13,369 bases of DNA from DATCRE01 sp964235605 (GTDB taxonomy: Bacteria > Bacteroidota > Bacteroidia > Cytophagales > Cyclobacteriaceae): contig CAXSCR010000085.1 in the NCBI GenBank assembly GCA_964235605.1, positions 1-13,369 of the forward strand, in the 5' to 3' direction. This document shows, piece after piece, positions 1 to 7,320 of this stretch; the stretch's first letter is position 1; the number at the start of each line of letters is the position of its first letter. The translations under genes were made by a program, and so were the position numbers. The notes under the pieces were generated by a model, which had not been told where the DNA came from, ran no database searches, and worked only from the letters and a program-made list of their open reading frames with translations.

Positions 1-31
1 GCTCGAACAAATTCCCATCTCACGGATTTAG

Positions 32-145
32 CACAGCGCGATAAAAGCGATTTCCGGCTTTGACCAGTCGCACTGGCCAGATACAAATGAACATATTTAC
101 TTTGACGATGTCGCTGATCATTGGCGTGCAGCACCCATTATTTAG
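32..145 (+). CDS. Possible 3' end of an unidentified gene
   Basis: An open frame runs from 32 to a TAG at 143-145 and is followed by a good terminator, as expected for a gene end. The readable tail includes 'AISGFDQSHWPDTNEH' and then 'IYFDDVADHWRAAPII', whose composition looks protein-like rather than random. The same frame has a TAG at 29-31, so if this is a gene it must either change frame here or carry a nonsense mutation near the window edge. I do not recognise the family. It could also be chance, since only 37 codons are visible. Confidence 0.3.
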   Translation, partial: HSAIKAISGFDQSHWPDTNEHIYFDDVADHWRAAPII

Positions 146-156
146 TACAATTATCG

Positions 157-190
157 AAAAAGGCTTCACAAATTAGTGTGGCCTTTTTTT
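157..190 (+). terminator. Rho-independent terminator
   Basis: AAAAAGGC at 157-164 pairs with GCCTTTTT at 181-188. An inner CAC/GTG pair extends the stem, and the hairpin is followed by a T-run to 190. It sits 12 bases after the TAG at 143-145 and would end the transcript entering from the left. Confidence 0.8.
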
Positions 191-199
191 ATGAATATC

Positions 200-230
200 A
201 TTGGCTTGCGGGTGATATATACGATCTTTG
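200..230 (+). promoter_or_regulatory. Weak Bacteroidota-type promoter candidate
   Basis: ATTG at 200-203 resembles the -33 TTTG element. GATCTTTG at 223-230 resembles the -7 TAnnTTTG element, with one mismatch, and the spacer is 19 bases. The next gene starts at 236, which would give a leaderless or nearly leaderless message, so this is only a candidate. Confidence 0.3.
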
Positions 231-235
231 CGTGA

Positions 236-655
236 ATGTTGAATACATTGAATAATTCCTCTATTGAAGAGACACCCACAATTATAAAGCCTGCCATTGA
301 TACAGATATATTAGTATCTATTGCAACAGATTTACAAACAGATTCTTTTATATACGTGCATTGCTATTTTGAAAATCTGGGAGAGGATATGTTAATTCGT
401 ATATGGAAATCAACTTTCTTGGTAGATTCAACTTCAAGTTCAAAAGCCAAACTTGTGCATGTTGAAAATATTTCGTTAGCTCCTCAATGGACAATCATAC
501 CCGGCGGAGTCATGTTTCATTTCCTTTTAATTTTTACAAGTCTTCCTACATCATGTAGTCAATTTGATCTCATTGAAGATATACCTCAACCCGGTGGTTT
601 TGTAGTAAAGAATATACCTAGAAATGAGAGGGATGTATATCACATTGATGTTTGA
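236..655 (+). CDS. Conserved hypothetical protein (Bacteroidota), 139 aa
   Basis: This soluble protein of 139 residues has no signal peptide or membrane segment. Conserved-looking blocks are 'RIWKSTFLVD' (55-64), 'LAPQWTIIP' (81-89), 'FLLIFTSLPTSC' (96-107), 'FDLIEDIPQPGGF' (110-122) and 'NIPRNERDVYHI' (126-137). From memory, small proteins ending in a similar 'IPEPGGF...NI.RN..DVY' block are common in Bacteroidota and have no assigned function; I cannot name a domain. The alternation of hydrophobic and polar residues suggests a beta-rich fold. The ATG at 236 is the only reasonable start, because the next in-frame Met is at residue 52. The gene is convergent with the metalloprotease at 687 and separated from it by 31 bases, with only a weak imperfect hairpin between them (about 657-682). 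Confidence 0.8.
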   Translation: MLNTLNNSSIEETPTIIKPAIDTDILVSIATDLQTDSFIYVHCYFENLGEDMLIRIWKSTFLVDSTSSSKAKLVHVENISLAPQWTIIPGGVMFHFLLIFTSLPTSCSQFDLIEDIPQPGGFVVKNIPRNERDVYHIDV

Positions 656-686
656 TGGGTTGTATTGCAGATAATAACACCCTTCA

Positions 687-3161
687 TTACTTCATGTTTT
701 GTGTTGCTTCTATCTTGTCATGAATAAACTTCATGTGAAAAATAGTAATGCTATCTTTCGTTTTTGCCAAAGCACGTTTCAATTTTACTTGTATGTTTAC
801 CAATTGATTTTTTGCAATAGGTCCAACATCACGAAAATCCTTTCCTTGCCGAGAAATATTTGCTAATTCCAATAACCTATCAATATAAGAACGCTGTAAA
901 TTTCTTCTATAGATATCGATAGGTTCATAGTTCAACAGTTCAGTCCACATAACATTATCTATATCATTGAAATAATCAATTAATAAATATGCCTTAGGCC
1001 CATACATAGCTTCACCTGTTGATAGTTTGCTCAAAATATTATTTCCAAGCAAAGTACTCAAAACCATATCTTGAGACCGTCCTATAATTTTTGTTGGCGC
1101 CTCACCTATGCGAGAGAGTACAGCACTATCTAATAACCAATTGGGTGTATTTAAGGCGTGTCGCCTTAAAAAATTTAATGCCTCTTTTTGGCGTTCAACA
1201 GAAACCCCTTCAAACACAGGTCCAGGTTGCTCAACTGATTTATTTGTTTCATAAGTGCCGCCAATGTAAGTAAGCACATGACCTAGATAGTAATCATACT
1301 GATTGCACACACCGGTATAAATCTCATCTAACTTTTTATATCCTTCATTGTCTTGATAAGTCCATTTTATAAGATTGGGTACAATGCGTTTTAGATTTTT
1401 AATACCATATTCACCCGCCTTCATCGCGTTATCGCCTAAATCCTCAGTTTGAGTACGTGGATCATCTGTTGAGAATTCAGTACCATACCATAAGGCTTTG
1501 TTCTCCAATTTTCTAATGACCCATTTATTCAATACAGGAATTTCCTGATCAGGTGTTGTTAATTCCGGATACCAACGATAACCCCACTCAATAGCCCATA
1601 GGTCATACTCACCAATACGAGAGATTAAACCTTCTTCGCCGATGCTATCTTCTGGCTGTGCTACATAGTTGAAACGAGCGTAGTCCATAATGGAGGGTGT
1701 ATGCCCATTAGCCTTAAGCCATTTTTTATCACGCAATTTCTCAACGGGTACCGTAGCGCTTGCTCCGAAGTTGTGAGTGAGGCCAAGTGAATGACCTACT
1801 TCGTGCGTTGCAACGGCGCGTATAAGTTTACCCATAAGATCGTCATCAAATTTCATTTTCTGTGCGCGTGGGTCATTAGGAGCGCATTGAATCATATACC
1901 AATCATGAAGAATCGACATGAGGTTATGATACCAGTTTATATGACTTTCTAAGATCTCACCACTCCTTGGATCTGTTATGATAGGTCCGGCAGCGTTAGC
2001 AAATGAGGAAGGTTTATAAACAATAGCAGAGTGCTGCGAATCCTCTAGACTCCAGTTTGAATTTTGTTTTTGGTTAGGCACAAGTGCCTTGATTGCATTT
2101 TTAAATCCGGCGCGTTCGAAAGCAACCTGCCAATCTTCCACACCTTCTATAAGATAAGGAATCCATTTCTTTGGCGTAGCCGGATCAATATAAAAGATGA
2201 TAGGTTTTTGAGGCTCGACCAATTCACCTTGCTTATACTTCTGTATATCTTCTGGTTTGGGCTCAAGTCTCCATCGTTTTATATAGTTTATTACTTTAAC
2301 ACCCTGTGGGTTGGCATCATAATCCGTATAGCGTTCAGTGAAATAGCCTACTCTCCTATCGCCATAGCGCTTACGCATTGGCCGCTCAGGAAGGAATACA
2401 ATGGATGTGTTTAATTCCAACGTAAACGTTAAGTCTGTTCCAGATTCTGTATAAGTCTTGATAGTTCTTACTTCAATATTTTTTGGATACGCACTGATGT
2501 CTTTTATATAGCACATGTTATCCTCCATGCTTCCCACCTTCATGGTTTGACGCGAGCCGGAGTTAAAAAAAAGAATATCATTATCACCATTAACGTAATC
2601 GGTAATTTCAATCACACTTCCTCTGCCATTTGGACTATAAGCACCAATGCCAAATGCAGCAACAAGGGGCTGGAGGTTAGATCTAACCACGGCATTGAAC
2701 ATTGAATTACTGCTATCGCCAGCGTTTTCTTCATAGGTAATCCGGCGAAGAAATAACTTATGACCCGGACCTTTTTCAAATCGAATAATACGACTTCCAA
2801 TCTGGTCACCAGCATAGCCTGTATATCCGGGCCTTATTCCTGCCGCGCCTTGAGCAATACGACTTACAACTAGAAGATCTCTACCTAATAGGCTATCAGG
2901 AATCTCAAAGTAATATTTATCTTCTATCTGATGTACGGTGAACAAACCTTTCCTAGTAATAGCTTTATTTCTAAGTAAGTTGAAATAATTCCTAGGTCCT
3001 GATAGTTGATCATTTCCAGCGGGAACTGAAACTGGCGTTTCTTTTTTGGTAGTGTCTTGTTCTACGCTATTCTGAACTGCAGATGATAAGACATTATTTT
3101 GCGCAAAAGTATTTAACGATAGAAAACAAAATACAATCAAAAGACTATGACGCATAGGCAT
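687..3161 (-). CDS. Secreted zinc-dependent metalloprotease (DUF5118/DUF5117/DUF4953 type)
   Basis: This protein of 824 residues begins with a Sec signal peptide ('MPMRHSLLIVFCFLSLNTFA', probable cut after residue 20 before QN), so it acts outside the cytoplasm. The layout matches Bacteroidota metalloproteases annotated as DUF5118 (about 45-95), DUF5117 (about 95-290) and a C-terminal DUF4953 zinc peptidase domain. The zinc site 'HEVGHSLGLTHN' is at 453-464: H453, H457 and H463 would bind zinc, and E454 would be the general base. A metzincin-like Met-turn candidate, 'SIMDYARFNYVAQ', is at 490-502. All catalytic residues are present and the length is typical, so the enzyme should be active. 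Its natural substrate is unknown. A second Met at residue 3 (codon at 3153-3155) is an equally possible start. It is transcribed alone, with a 302-base gap to the divergent gene at 3464. Confidence 0.93.
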   Translation of the reverse strand: MPMRHSLLIVFCFLSLNTFAQNNVLSSAVQNSVEQDTTKKETPVSVPAGNDQLSGPRNYFNLLRNKAITRKGLFTVHQIEDKYYFEIPDSLLGRDLLVVSRIAQGAAGIRPGYTGYAGDQIGSRIIRFEKGPGHKLFLRRITYEENAGDSSNSMFNAVVRSNLQPLVAAFGIGAYSPNGRGSVIEITDYVNGDNDILFFNSGSRQTMKVGSMEDNMCYIKDISAYPKNIEVRTIKTYTESGTDLTFTLELNTSIVFLPERPMRKRYGDRRVGYFTERYTDYDANPQGVKVINYIKRWRLEPKPEDIQKYKQGELVEPQKPIIFYIDPATPKKWIPYLIEGVEDWQVAFERAGFKNAIKALVPNQKQNSNWSLEDSQHSAIVYKPSSFANAAGPIITDPRSGEILESHINWYHNLMSILHDWYMIQCAPNDPRAQKMKFDDDLMGKLIRAVATHEVGHSLGLTHNFGASATVPVEKLRDKKWLKANGHTPSIMDYARFNYVAQPEDSIGEEGLISRIGEYDLWAIEWGYRWYPELTTPDQEIPVLNKWVIRKLENKALWYGTEFSTDDPRTQTEDLGDNAMKAGEYGIKNLKRIVPNLIKWTYQDNEGYKKLDEIYTGVCNQYDYYLGHVLTYIGGTYETNKSVEQPGPVFEGVSVERQKEALNFLRRHALNTPNWLLDSAVLSRIGEAPTKIIGRSQDMVLSTLLGNNILSKLSTGEAMYGPKAYLLIDYFNDIDNVMWTELLNYEPIDIYRRNLQRSYIDRLLELANISRQGKDFRDVGPIAKNQLVNIQVKLKRALAKTKDSITIFHMKFIHDKIEATQNMK

Positions 3162-3463
3162 TCATTTAACAATCAACGCTCTTTTACTATAACTTAAGGA
3201 ATGCACAGAAATTGTATACAACGTAAAACTATAAACAGATTTAACTTCCAAAAGGCAATAATGCAAGTTCTATTACAAGCACTTAGTAAAAGCGCTATAT
3301 TCATATTAAACAGTACAGGATTGATATTACAAATCTTATTGTGTGTTTTTCATGACCATTACGTATATGCTTATCATGAAGTAGGTTTATTTTAAGAGTC
3401 AAGTAAAAATTAAAACCTTCTATATAGAAAGTGCGTATGAAAGAATGATCAAATCGAATTATT
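3162..3463. other. Divergent intergenic region, no gene
   Basis: This 302-base gap lies between the minus-strand metalloprotease and the plus-strand YtxH-like gene, so it should carry both promoters. I see no clean TTTG/TAnnTTTG pair for either gene. The only distinct element is a 12-base perfect palindrome at 3418-3429. A 64-codon open frame at 3201-3395 has no protein-like features and is not called. Confidence 0.5.
3418..3429. promoter_or_regulatory. Perfect 12-base palindrome (operator candidate)
   Basis: TTCTATATAGAA is its own reverse complement. It ends 34 bases before the ATG at 3464, where an operator or -10-like region could sit. An AT-rich palindrome of this size can occur by chance. 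Confidence 0.25.
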
Positions 3464-3724
3464 ATGGGAAAGAAGAAAAATAAATTAAAGATACAAGGGG
3501 CGTTTTTAAACGATAACAAAGTATTACTTGCCGCTTTAGGAGGACTTGCAACTGGAATTACCTTAGCAAGCGTGTTTGGAATTGATAAAGCAAAAAAAGT
3601 TGCTGACGCTGTCACAGACTCTGTAAGCAATTTATCAATAAAGCTAAAGGATAAATTGACAGTTGAGGAACCCGATAGTTCATTCAAACATAAAAAGGAA
3701 AAGGAAAAGGAATTAGTCAGCTAG
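3464..3724 (+). CDS. YtxH-like small membrane-associated protein
   Basis: This protein of 86 residues has a very basic N-terminus (MGKKKNKLK), a glycine-rich hydrophobic segment at about 19-39 ('KVLLAALGGLATGITLASVFG'), and then an amphipathic helix ('KAKKVADAVTDSVSNLSIKLKDKL'). It ends in a lysine/glutamate-rich tail. This plan matches YtxH-domain (general stress) proteins: one membrane segment followed by a helical region, with no enzymatic role known. The short length and the absence of a diagnostic residue make the family call moderate. It is a single-gene unit with its own terminator directly downstream. The other small stress-type proteins in the window (DUF1328, DUF4142, DUF2383) make a stress role plausible, but the sequence does not prove it. 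Confidence 0.7.
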   Translation: MGKKKNKLKIQGAFLNDNKVLLAALGGLATGITLASVFGIDKAKKVADAVTDSVSNLSIKLKDKLTVEEPDSSFKHKKEKEKELVS

Positions 3725-3746
3725 AATTACTTATTGTCAATATAAC

Positions 3747-3772
3747 AAAAAGCTCTACTATAGAGCTTTTTT
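3747..3772 (+). terminator. Strong rho-independent terminator
   Basis: AAAAAGCTCTA (3747-3757) and TAGAGCTTTTT (3761-3771) form an 11-base stem with a CTA loop and end in six T. A second small hairpin follows at once (TGTGTA 3775-3780 with TACACA 3787-3792). It ends the YtxH-like gene's transcript. Confidence 0.9.
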
Positions 3773-3867
3773 GTTGTGTATTTAACTACACATGATCAAA
3801 GTAACAGTATGCAATAAGCCAGTCATGCACGGATTTATGCTGGTCCATGTTTTTCATTATAGCAAGT

Positions 3868-4737
3868 ATGAAATGTGCTTTAATCCTTACCTTCTCCTTT
3901 GCCATTTTTAATTCGTGTAACACTGATGACTTTCGACTCTCACCTCGAGAACTTCAACTACGTGCAACCTCGGGAGCTGTAGACAATACCCTAATAATTA
4001 CAAATGCGGAAGAAATTCTTGACATAACCGCTGAAATTATTAATGATGAAGGCATGGCCACAGGCCTAACAAGCGGTGGACGGCCTAATTCCGGCAGAGC
4101 TTGTAACCCGTTAATTGATCGGTCCTATTTAGTCGATCGAACGCATTATGATACTACACTTTATGTTGGCACCATGACGATAGATTATAGTGATGGCAAG
4201 ACGTGTTCAAATTCTGTTGGATTGAGAAAAGGGAAAGTCATTGACAATTTCATTTATATCTTAAATTATAAAACCAATGTCTTTACGATTAAAGAGACTA
4301 TAACATTCGAAAATTATATAAACGATTCTGTAACAATAGATGGGAGCATGGTGATCTTATCTAAGGCTGATGAGCCGGTAACGTTAGAGACGGAAAAAAT
4401 AAAAATGACTTATCAGGATGGCAGTTTTGTTACTTGGAAAGGCCTTTTACGTTTTGTATCAAGAAATATAAATCTACAAACAGAAGATTTTAACACAAAA
4501 AACATTTCAGGTACAATAGAAGGTATAACCCGGCGAAAAGAAAGCTTCACAGCCACCATAACTCAGCCACTTGAATATAATTACCAATGCGATGACAAGC
4601 ACAGCCCTGTTCCAGTAAAAGGAACTTTAAACTTAAATATTATAAACGAATTTTCATCGGTAGAATATGGCGATGGAATTTGTGATTATACCTATATCGT
4701 TAATGTGGCCGGTAATGAATTTCCACATTCCTTTTAA
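3868..4737 (+). CDS. Orphan outer-envelope lipoprotein, beta-rich, unknown function
   Basis: The start at 3868 gives a standard lipoprotein signal (MKCALILTFSFAIFNSC) with the lipidated Cys at residue 17. The longer frame from 3847 adds seven residues in front of the signal and is less likely. After the Cys the sequence is NTDD; acidic residues here resemble the lipoprotein export signal described in Bacteroidota, so surface exposure is possible. The mature part is beta-strand-like throughout. It contains 'GTMTIDYSDGKTCSN', 'MTYQDGSFVTWKG', and a C-terminal 'VEYGDGICDYTYIVNV' block of the form YGxGxCDxxxxVxVxG. Similar terminal blocks occur in uncharacterised Bacteroidota lipoproteins. No enzyme motif is visible. 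The gene ends 40 bases before the dehydrogenase at 4778 on the same strand, so co-transcription is possible. Confidence 0.8.
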   Translation: MKCALILTFSFAIFNSCNTDDFRLSPRELQLRATSGAVDNTLIITNAEEILDITAEIINDEGMATGLTSGGRPNSGRACNPLIDRSYLVDRTHYDTTLYVGTMTIDYSDGKTCSNSVGLRKGKVIDNFIYILNYKTNVFTIKETITFENYINDSVTIDGSMVILSKADEPVTLETEKIKMTYQDGSFVTWKGLLRFVSRNINLQTEDFNTKNISGTIEGITRRKESFTATITQPLEYNYQCDDKHSPVPVKGTLNLNIINEFSSVEYGDGICDYTYIVNVAGNEFPHSF

Positions 4738-4777
4738 CAAGTAATTAATTTGTATTCGTCTATCAAATGATTTATCT

Positions 4778-6103
4778 ATGAAAACAGTAAAATATATTAC
4801 ACTAATAACCGCTATAGCTTTAGCGGCTGCATCTTGTACAACACGCCATAATGATACTAAGCCGGCAATAGACACTGTTGCCCATAAATATACCCCTGTG
4901 TACGATTCATTGCCGATGCCCTATGCAACACGCTCGGTTAAAAAATTCAGTAAGGTAATAGGATGGCCTACAGATAGAACTCCCATTGCTCCAGCTGGAT
5001 TTTCGGTTACAAGGTTTGTCGACAGCTTACAAAATCCAAGGTGGATTTATGTAACACCAAACGGCGATGTGCTAGTGGCTGAATCAAACACGGAAAGCAA
5101 AGGCATTAAGAAATTAAAAGATAAGGTAAGTGGAAAATCAAAATCTCAAAATCAAGGAGAAAGTGCTAATCGAATTACGCTACTACGTGACGGTGACAAA
5201 GACGGCGTTCCTGAAATTCAACAAGTTTTTTTATCAGGTCTTAATCAACCGTTTGGAATGCTCGTGATCGGCAATTCAATTTATATTGCCAACACAGACG
5301 GAGTTTATCAATATGCTTATCAACCCGGACAAACGCAGATCAATTCTACAGGAAAAAAAATCGTAGACTTGCCAGCTGGAGGATATAACAACCATTGGAC
5401 AAGAAATATTATTGCCAACAGTGACAATACAAAGATTTATATAGCTGTAGGATCGGGGAGTAACGATGGAGAAAATGGTATGGATAACGAAAAGAGGCGA
5501 GCCAACATCATTGAAATTAATCCCGATGGTTCAGGCGAAAGAATTTTTGCTAGTGGATTACGAAACCCTGTTGGTATGGACTGGGCGCCTGGAACATCTG
5601 ACCTTTGGACAGCTGTAAATGAACGTGATGATTTAGGAGATAACCTAGTGCCAGATTACTTAACTCATGTGAAAGAAGGTGCATTTTATGGCTGGCCTTA
5701 TGCATATTTCGGCCCTCACGAGGATCCGAATTTTAAAGGCAAGCAACCTGAACTCATAAAGAAGACCGTAGTTCCTGATGTTGACTTGGGGCCACATACA
5801 GCATCCTTAGGCCTTGCATTTTATAAGCATAATAAATTCCCAGCAATATATCAGGGCGGCGCTTTCGTAGGACAGCATGGTTCTTGGAATCGCTCTCAAC
5901 TAAGCGGGTATCAAGTCGTCTTTGTTCCTTTTAAAAATGGAAGACCTACGGGCAAGCCAGAAAATTTTTTGACTGGCTTTATTTCCAACGAAGCGAAAAG
6001 TGAGGTATATGGAAGGCCTGTAGGCATTGCCATTTTACCAGATGGTTCAATGCTCGTAGCTGACGATGCAAGCAATACGATCTGGAGAATCGAAGCCATG
6101 TAA
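4778..6103 (+). CDS. Lipoprotein PQQ-type sugar dehydrogenase (sorbosone/glucose dehydrogenase family)
   Basis: This protein of 441 residues has a lipoprotein signal ending AAASC (Cys20), so it should be an envelope-anchored beta-propeller. Family landmarks appear in order: 'GFSVTRFVDSLQNPRWIYV' (74-92), 'NNHWTRNI' (204-211, whose His matches the usual catalytic base position), 'GLRNPVGMDW' (260-269), 'NERDDLGDN' (282-290), 'YGWPYAY' (304-310), 'LGPHTASLGL' (337-346), 'GQHGSWNRS' (365-373), 'GRPVGI' (412-417) and 'ADDASNTIWRI' (428-438). These fit the soluble PQQ glucose/L-sorbosone dehydrogenase superfamily, which oxidises sugars or aldoses using PQQ. Such proteins are common in Bacteroidota that may lack PQQ synthesis, so true substrate and cofactor use are uncertain. 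A charged insert at about 107-128 looks like a flexible loop. No partner electron acceptor is encoded nearby. Confidence 0.92.
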   Translation: MKTVKYITLITAIALAAASCTTRHNDTKPAIDTVAHKYTPVYDSLPMPYATRSVKKFSKVIGWPTDRTPIAPAGFSVTRFVDSLQNPRWIYVTPNGDVLVAESNTESKGIKKLKDKVSGKSKSQNQGESANRITLLRDGDKDGVPEIQQVFLSGLNQPFGMLVIGNSIYIANTDGVYQYAYQPGQTQINSTGKKIVDLPAGGYNNHWTRNIIANSDNTKIYIAVGSGSNDGENGMDNEKRRANIIEINPDGSGERIFASGLRNPVGMDWAPGTSDLWTAVNERDDLGDNLVPDYLTHVKEGAFYGWPYAYFGPHEDPNFKGKQPELIKKTVVPDVDLGPHTASLGLAFYKHNKFPAIYQGGAFVGQHGSWNRSQLSGYQVVFVPFKNGRPTGKPENFLTGFISNEAKSEVYGRPVGIAILPDGSMLVADDASNTIWRIEAM

Positions 6104-6164
6104 ATTGTAGATTGTAAACCACATTATATTCTAAAAGCATCTATAGAACACGATAATCACCTGG

Positions 6165-6204
6165 TATAAGTTATGTATAAAGTTATGCAACGGGTAAGTA
6201 TCCG
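6165..6204. promoter_or_regulatory. Tandem repeat plus palindrome upstream of the DUF1328 gene
   Basis: TATAAGTTATG (6165-6175) is followed directly by TATAAAGTTATG (6176-6187), an almost perfect tandem repeat. A near-palindrome, CGGGTA-AG-TATCCG, follows at 6191-6204 with one mismatched pair. The block ends 30 bases before the ATG at 6235 and looks like regulator-binding sites. No TTTG/TAnnTTTG pair is clear here. Confidence 0.4.
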
Positions 6205-6234
6205 CTTTAACAGAAACAACTAAATTTTAATATT

Positions 6235-6402
6235 ATGTTACGTTGGGCAGCAACATTTTTCATTATCGCTATAGTAGCGGTAATATTTGGTTTCGGTGGA
6301 ATTGCAGCAGGTGCGGCATCTATCGCTAAAATTTTGTTCTTGGTTTTTATTGTTCTATTTGTTATTACAATAGCTTTTGGAGCTAGCTTGTTTAAAAAGT
6401 GA
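6235..6402 (+). CDS. DUF1328 small membrane protein (YtjA-like)
   Basis: This peptide of 55 residues begins 'MLRWAATFFIIAIVAVIFGF', continues 'GGIAAGAASIAKILFLVFIV' and ends SLFKK. It has two hydrophobic segments (about 4-26 and 31-51) joined by a short glycine/alanine-rich turn. The start M-L-R/K-W-A and the 'FGFGGIAAGAASIAKILF' core are characteristic of DUF1328 (E. coli YtjA type) inner-membrane peptides, whose function is unknown and which are often found with stress genes. It has its own terminator, and a repeat-rich upstream region suggests dedicated regulation. The small size makes it easy to overlook. Confidence 0.93.
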   Translation: MLRWAATFFIIAIVAVIFGFGGIAAGAASIAKILFLVFIVLFVITIAFGASLFKK

Positions 6403-6419
6403 CACTACATCGACTTAAT

Positions 6420-6454
6420 AAAAAAAGTCCTTATTGAATTCAGGACTTTTTTTT
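6420..6454. terminator. Bidirectional terminator between convergent genes
   Basis: AAAAAAAGTCCT (6420-6431) pairs with AGGACTTTTTTT (6442-6453) around a 10-base loop. The A-run on one side and T-run on the other let it work on both strands. It lies between the DUF1328 gene (plus) and the CinA-like gene ending at 6523 (minus). Confidence 0.9.
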
Positions 6455-6522
6455 ATTTTGAAAGTTTTGGAATACCCGTTAAAACTATTGACTAAATATT
6501 TGTCGTAGCTGCTTAGCAATTC

Positions 6523-7008
6523 TTACTTAAGTAAGCTAAATAACTTATCTATTATTTGGTTGGTATAATCAACTTGCACATCATAACCCTCCCCATCTAT
6601 ATTTGGAAAAAGTTTTTGCGTTAAAATAATTTTATCTTTCATGGTAATCGCCATGTAAGCATATAATACATTAATATTCATATCAGGTGCCTTGGTTGCA
6701 AAGCCCGTAACGGCTATACCATAGTCAGTTAAAAACAACTTATTAACATGTTTCGCCATTTGTACGGCAACATGTTCGCTTACACAATTGCAAGATAATG
6801 CGTGTATAGGCTCAACGTTAAGGTGCCTCGTTTTTTGCCCAACATTATAAACCGTAATTCCACCTTGAAAAAAACCAGATGCGCTCTCCGCTAGAGACAA
6901 CGCCGCTTGCAAATGCCCTGAAGTCACACTCTCAGCTACAGCTAAGGTTTGTTTATTTCGTATGAAAATATCTTTAATGGAATTAATTGGGGAAATATTA
7001 TAATCCAT
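6523..7008 (-). CDS. Divergent CinA C-terminal (PncC-like) protein
   Basis: This stand-alone protein of 161 residues corresponds to the CinA C-terminal domain, which in characterised members is nicotinamide-nucleotide amidohydrolase and converts NMN to nicotinate mononucleotide in NAD recycling. The landmark 'VAESVTSG' (24-31) replaces the usual V-A-E-S-C-T-G-G. S27, T29 and G31 are kept, but Cys becomes Val and one Gly becomes Ser. 'FFQGGITVYNVGQKTRHLNV' (46-65) keeps the Tyr and Lys expected near the active site, and 'SCNCVSEHVAVQMA' (72-85) and 'GIAVTGFA' (97-104) fit the fold. The usual G-I-A-G-P loop is replaced by 'GFATKAPDMN', so substrate or activity may have changed. It follows the 70-residue gene at 7023-7235 with a 14-base gap and is probably co-transcribed with it. 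No N-terminal CinA (molybdopterin-binding-like) domain is present. Confidence 0.87.
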   Translation of the reverse strand: MDYNISPINSIKDIFIRNKQTLAVAESVTSGHLQAALSLAESASGFFQGGITVYNVGQKTRHLNVEPIHALSCNCVSEHVAVQMAKHVNKLFLTDYGIAVTGFATKAPDMNINVLYAYMAITMKDKIILTQKLFPNIDGEGYDVQVDYTNQIIDKLFSLLK

Positions 7009-7022
7009 ATAAATTCTATAAA

Positions 7023-7235
7023 CTAAAGAACCACTCTCCTGGTAGAATAAACCCTAAGTTCAACTTCAGCACGTAATTCGTTATACAGCTTGTCTGAAGC
7101 ATCCTCGTCCAACTCAATAGTAAAGGAAATTATTTCATCAGTAACGTTATCAATAATTACATCATTTGATTGCTCCAAAATACGTTTGACTTCATCTCGC
7201 TGTCCTAATTCAATTTGGAATTGAAAATTTTTCAT
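7023..7235 (-). CDS. Small hypothetical protein, 70 aa
   Basis: This short acidic protein starts 'MKNFQFQIELGQRDEVKRIL' and ends STRRVVL. It has a beta-alpha-beta-beta-alpha-beta-like alternation: a strand (3-9), a helix (12-21), strands around 25-42 with 'IISFTIELDEDA', a helix (46-57) and a final strand. It has no signal peptide, no Cys and no metal motif. I do not recognise a family. The stop is 14 bases before the start of the CinA-like gene in the same direction, so the two form an operon-like pair with this gene first. This arrangement and the protein-like composition support it as a real gene. A role as a small partner or regulator of the CinA-like protein is only a guess. Confidence 0.75.
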   Translation of the reverse strand: MKNFQFQIELGQRDEVKRILEQSNDVIIDNVTDEIISFTIELDEDASDKLYNELRAEVELRVYSTRRVVL

Positions 7236-7271
7236 ATTTGAGGTAATTTAAACTTCTAAACAGTTATGAAT

Positions 7272-7302
7272 AAAAAAAACCTTGTAATTGCTTACAAGGT
7301 TT
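7272..7302 (-). terminator. Minus-strand rho-independent terminator
   Basis: On the minus strand, an 11-base stem AAACCTTGTAA...TTACAAGGTTT (7302-7292 with 7287-7277) has a four-base loop. It is followed by T residues corresponding to the A-run at 7272-7279. It ends the DUF4142 transcript and separates it from the 70-aa/CinA-like pair. Confidence 0.9.
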
Positions 7303-7320
7303 CTAATTAATAAATACAAA

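Noticed and set aside
1091..2815. Open frames of 60-116 codons at 1091-1273 (+), 2064-2414 (+) and 2612-2815 (-)
   Set aside because: They lie inside the strongly supported metalloprotease gene in other frames and show no domain or signal.
3201..3395. 64-codon plus-strand frame in the intergenic region
   Set aside because: Its composition is not protein-like, and it occupies the space needed for two divergent promoters.
3301..3687. 128-codon minus-strand frame
   Set aside because: It overlaps the YtxH-like gene, which has a recognisable plan and terminator; this is the antisense shadow.
4654..6099. Minus-strand frames at 4654-4875 and 5911-6099
   Set aside because: They are antisense to the orphan lipoprotein and the sugar dehydrogenase and have no features of their own.
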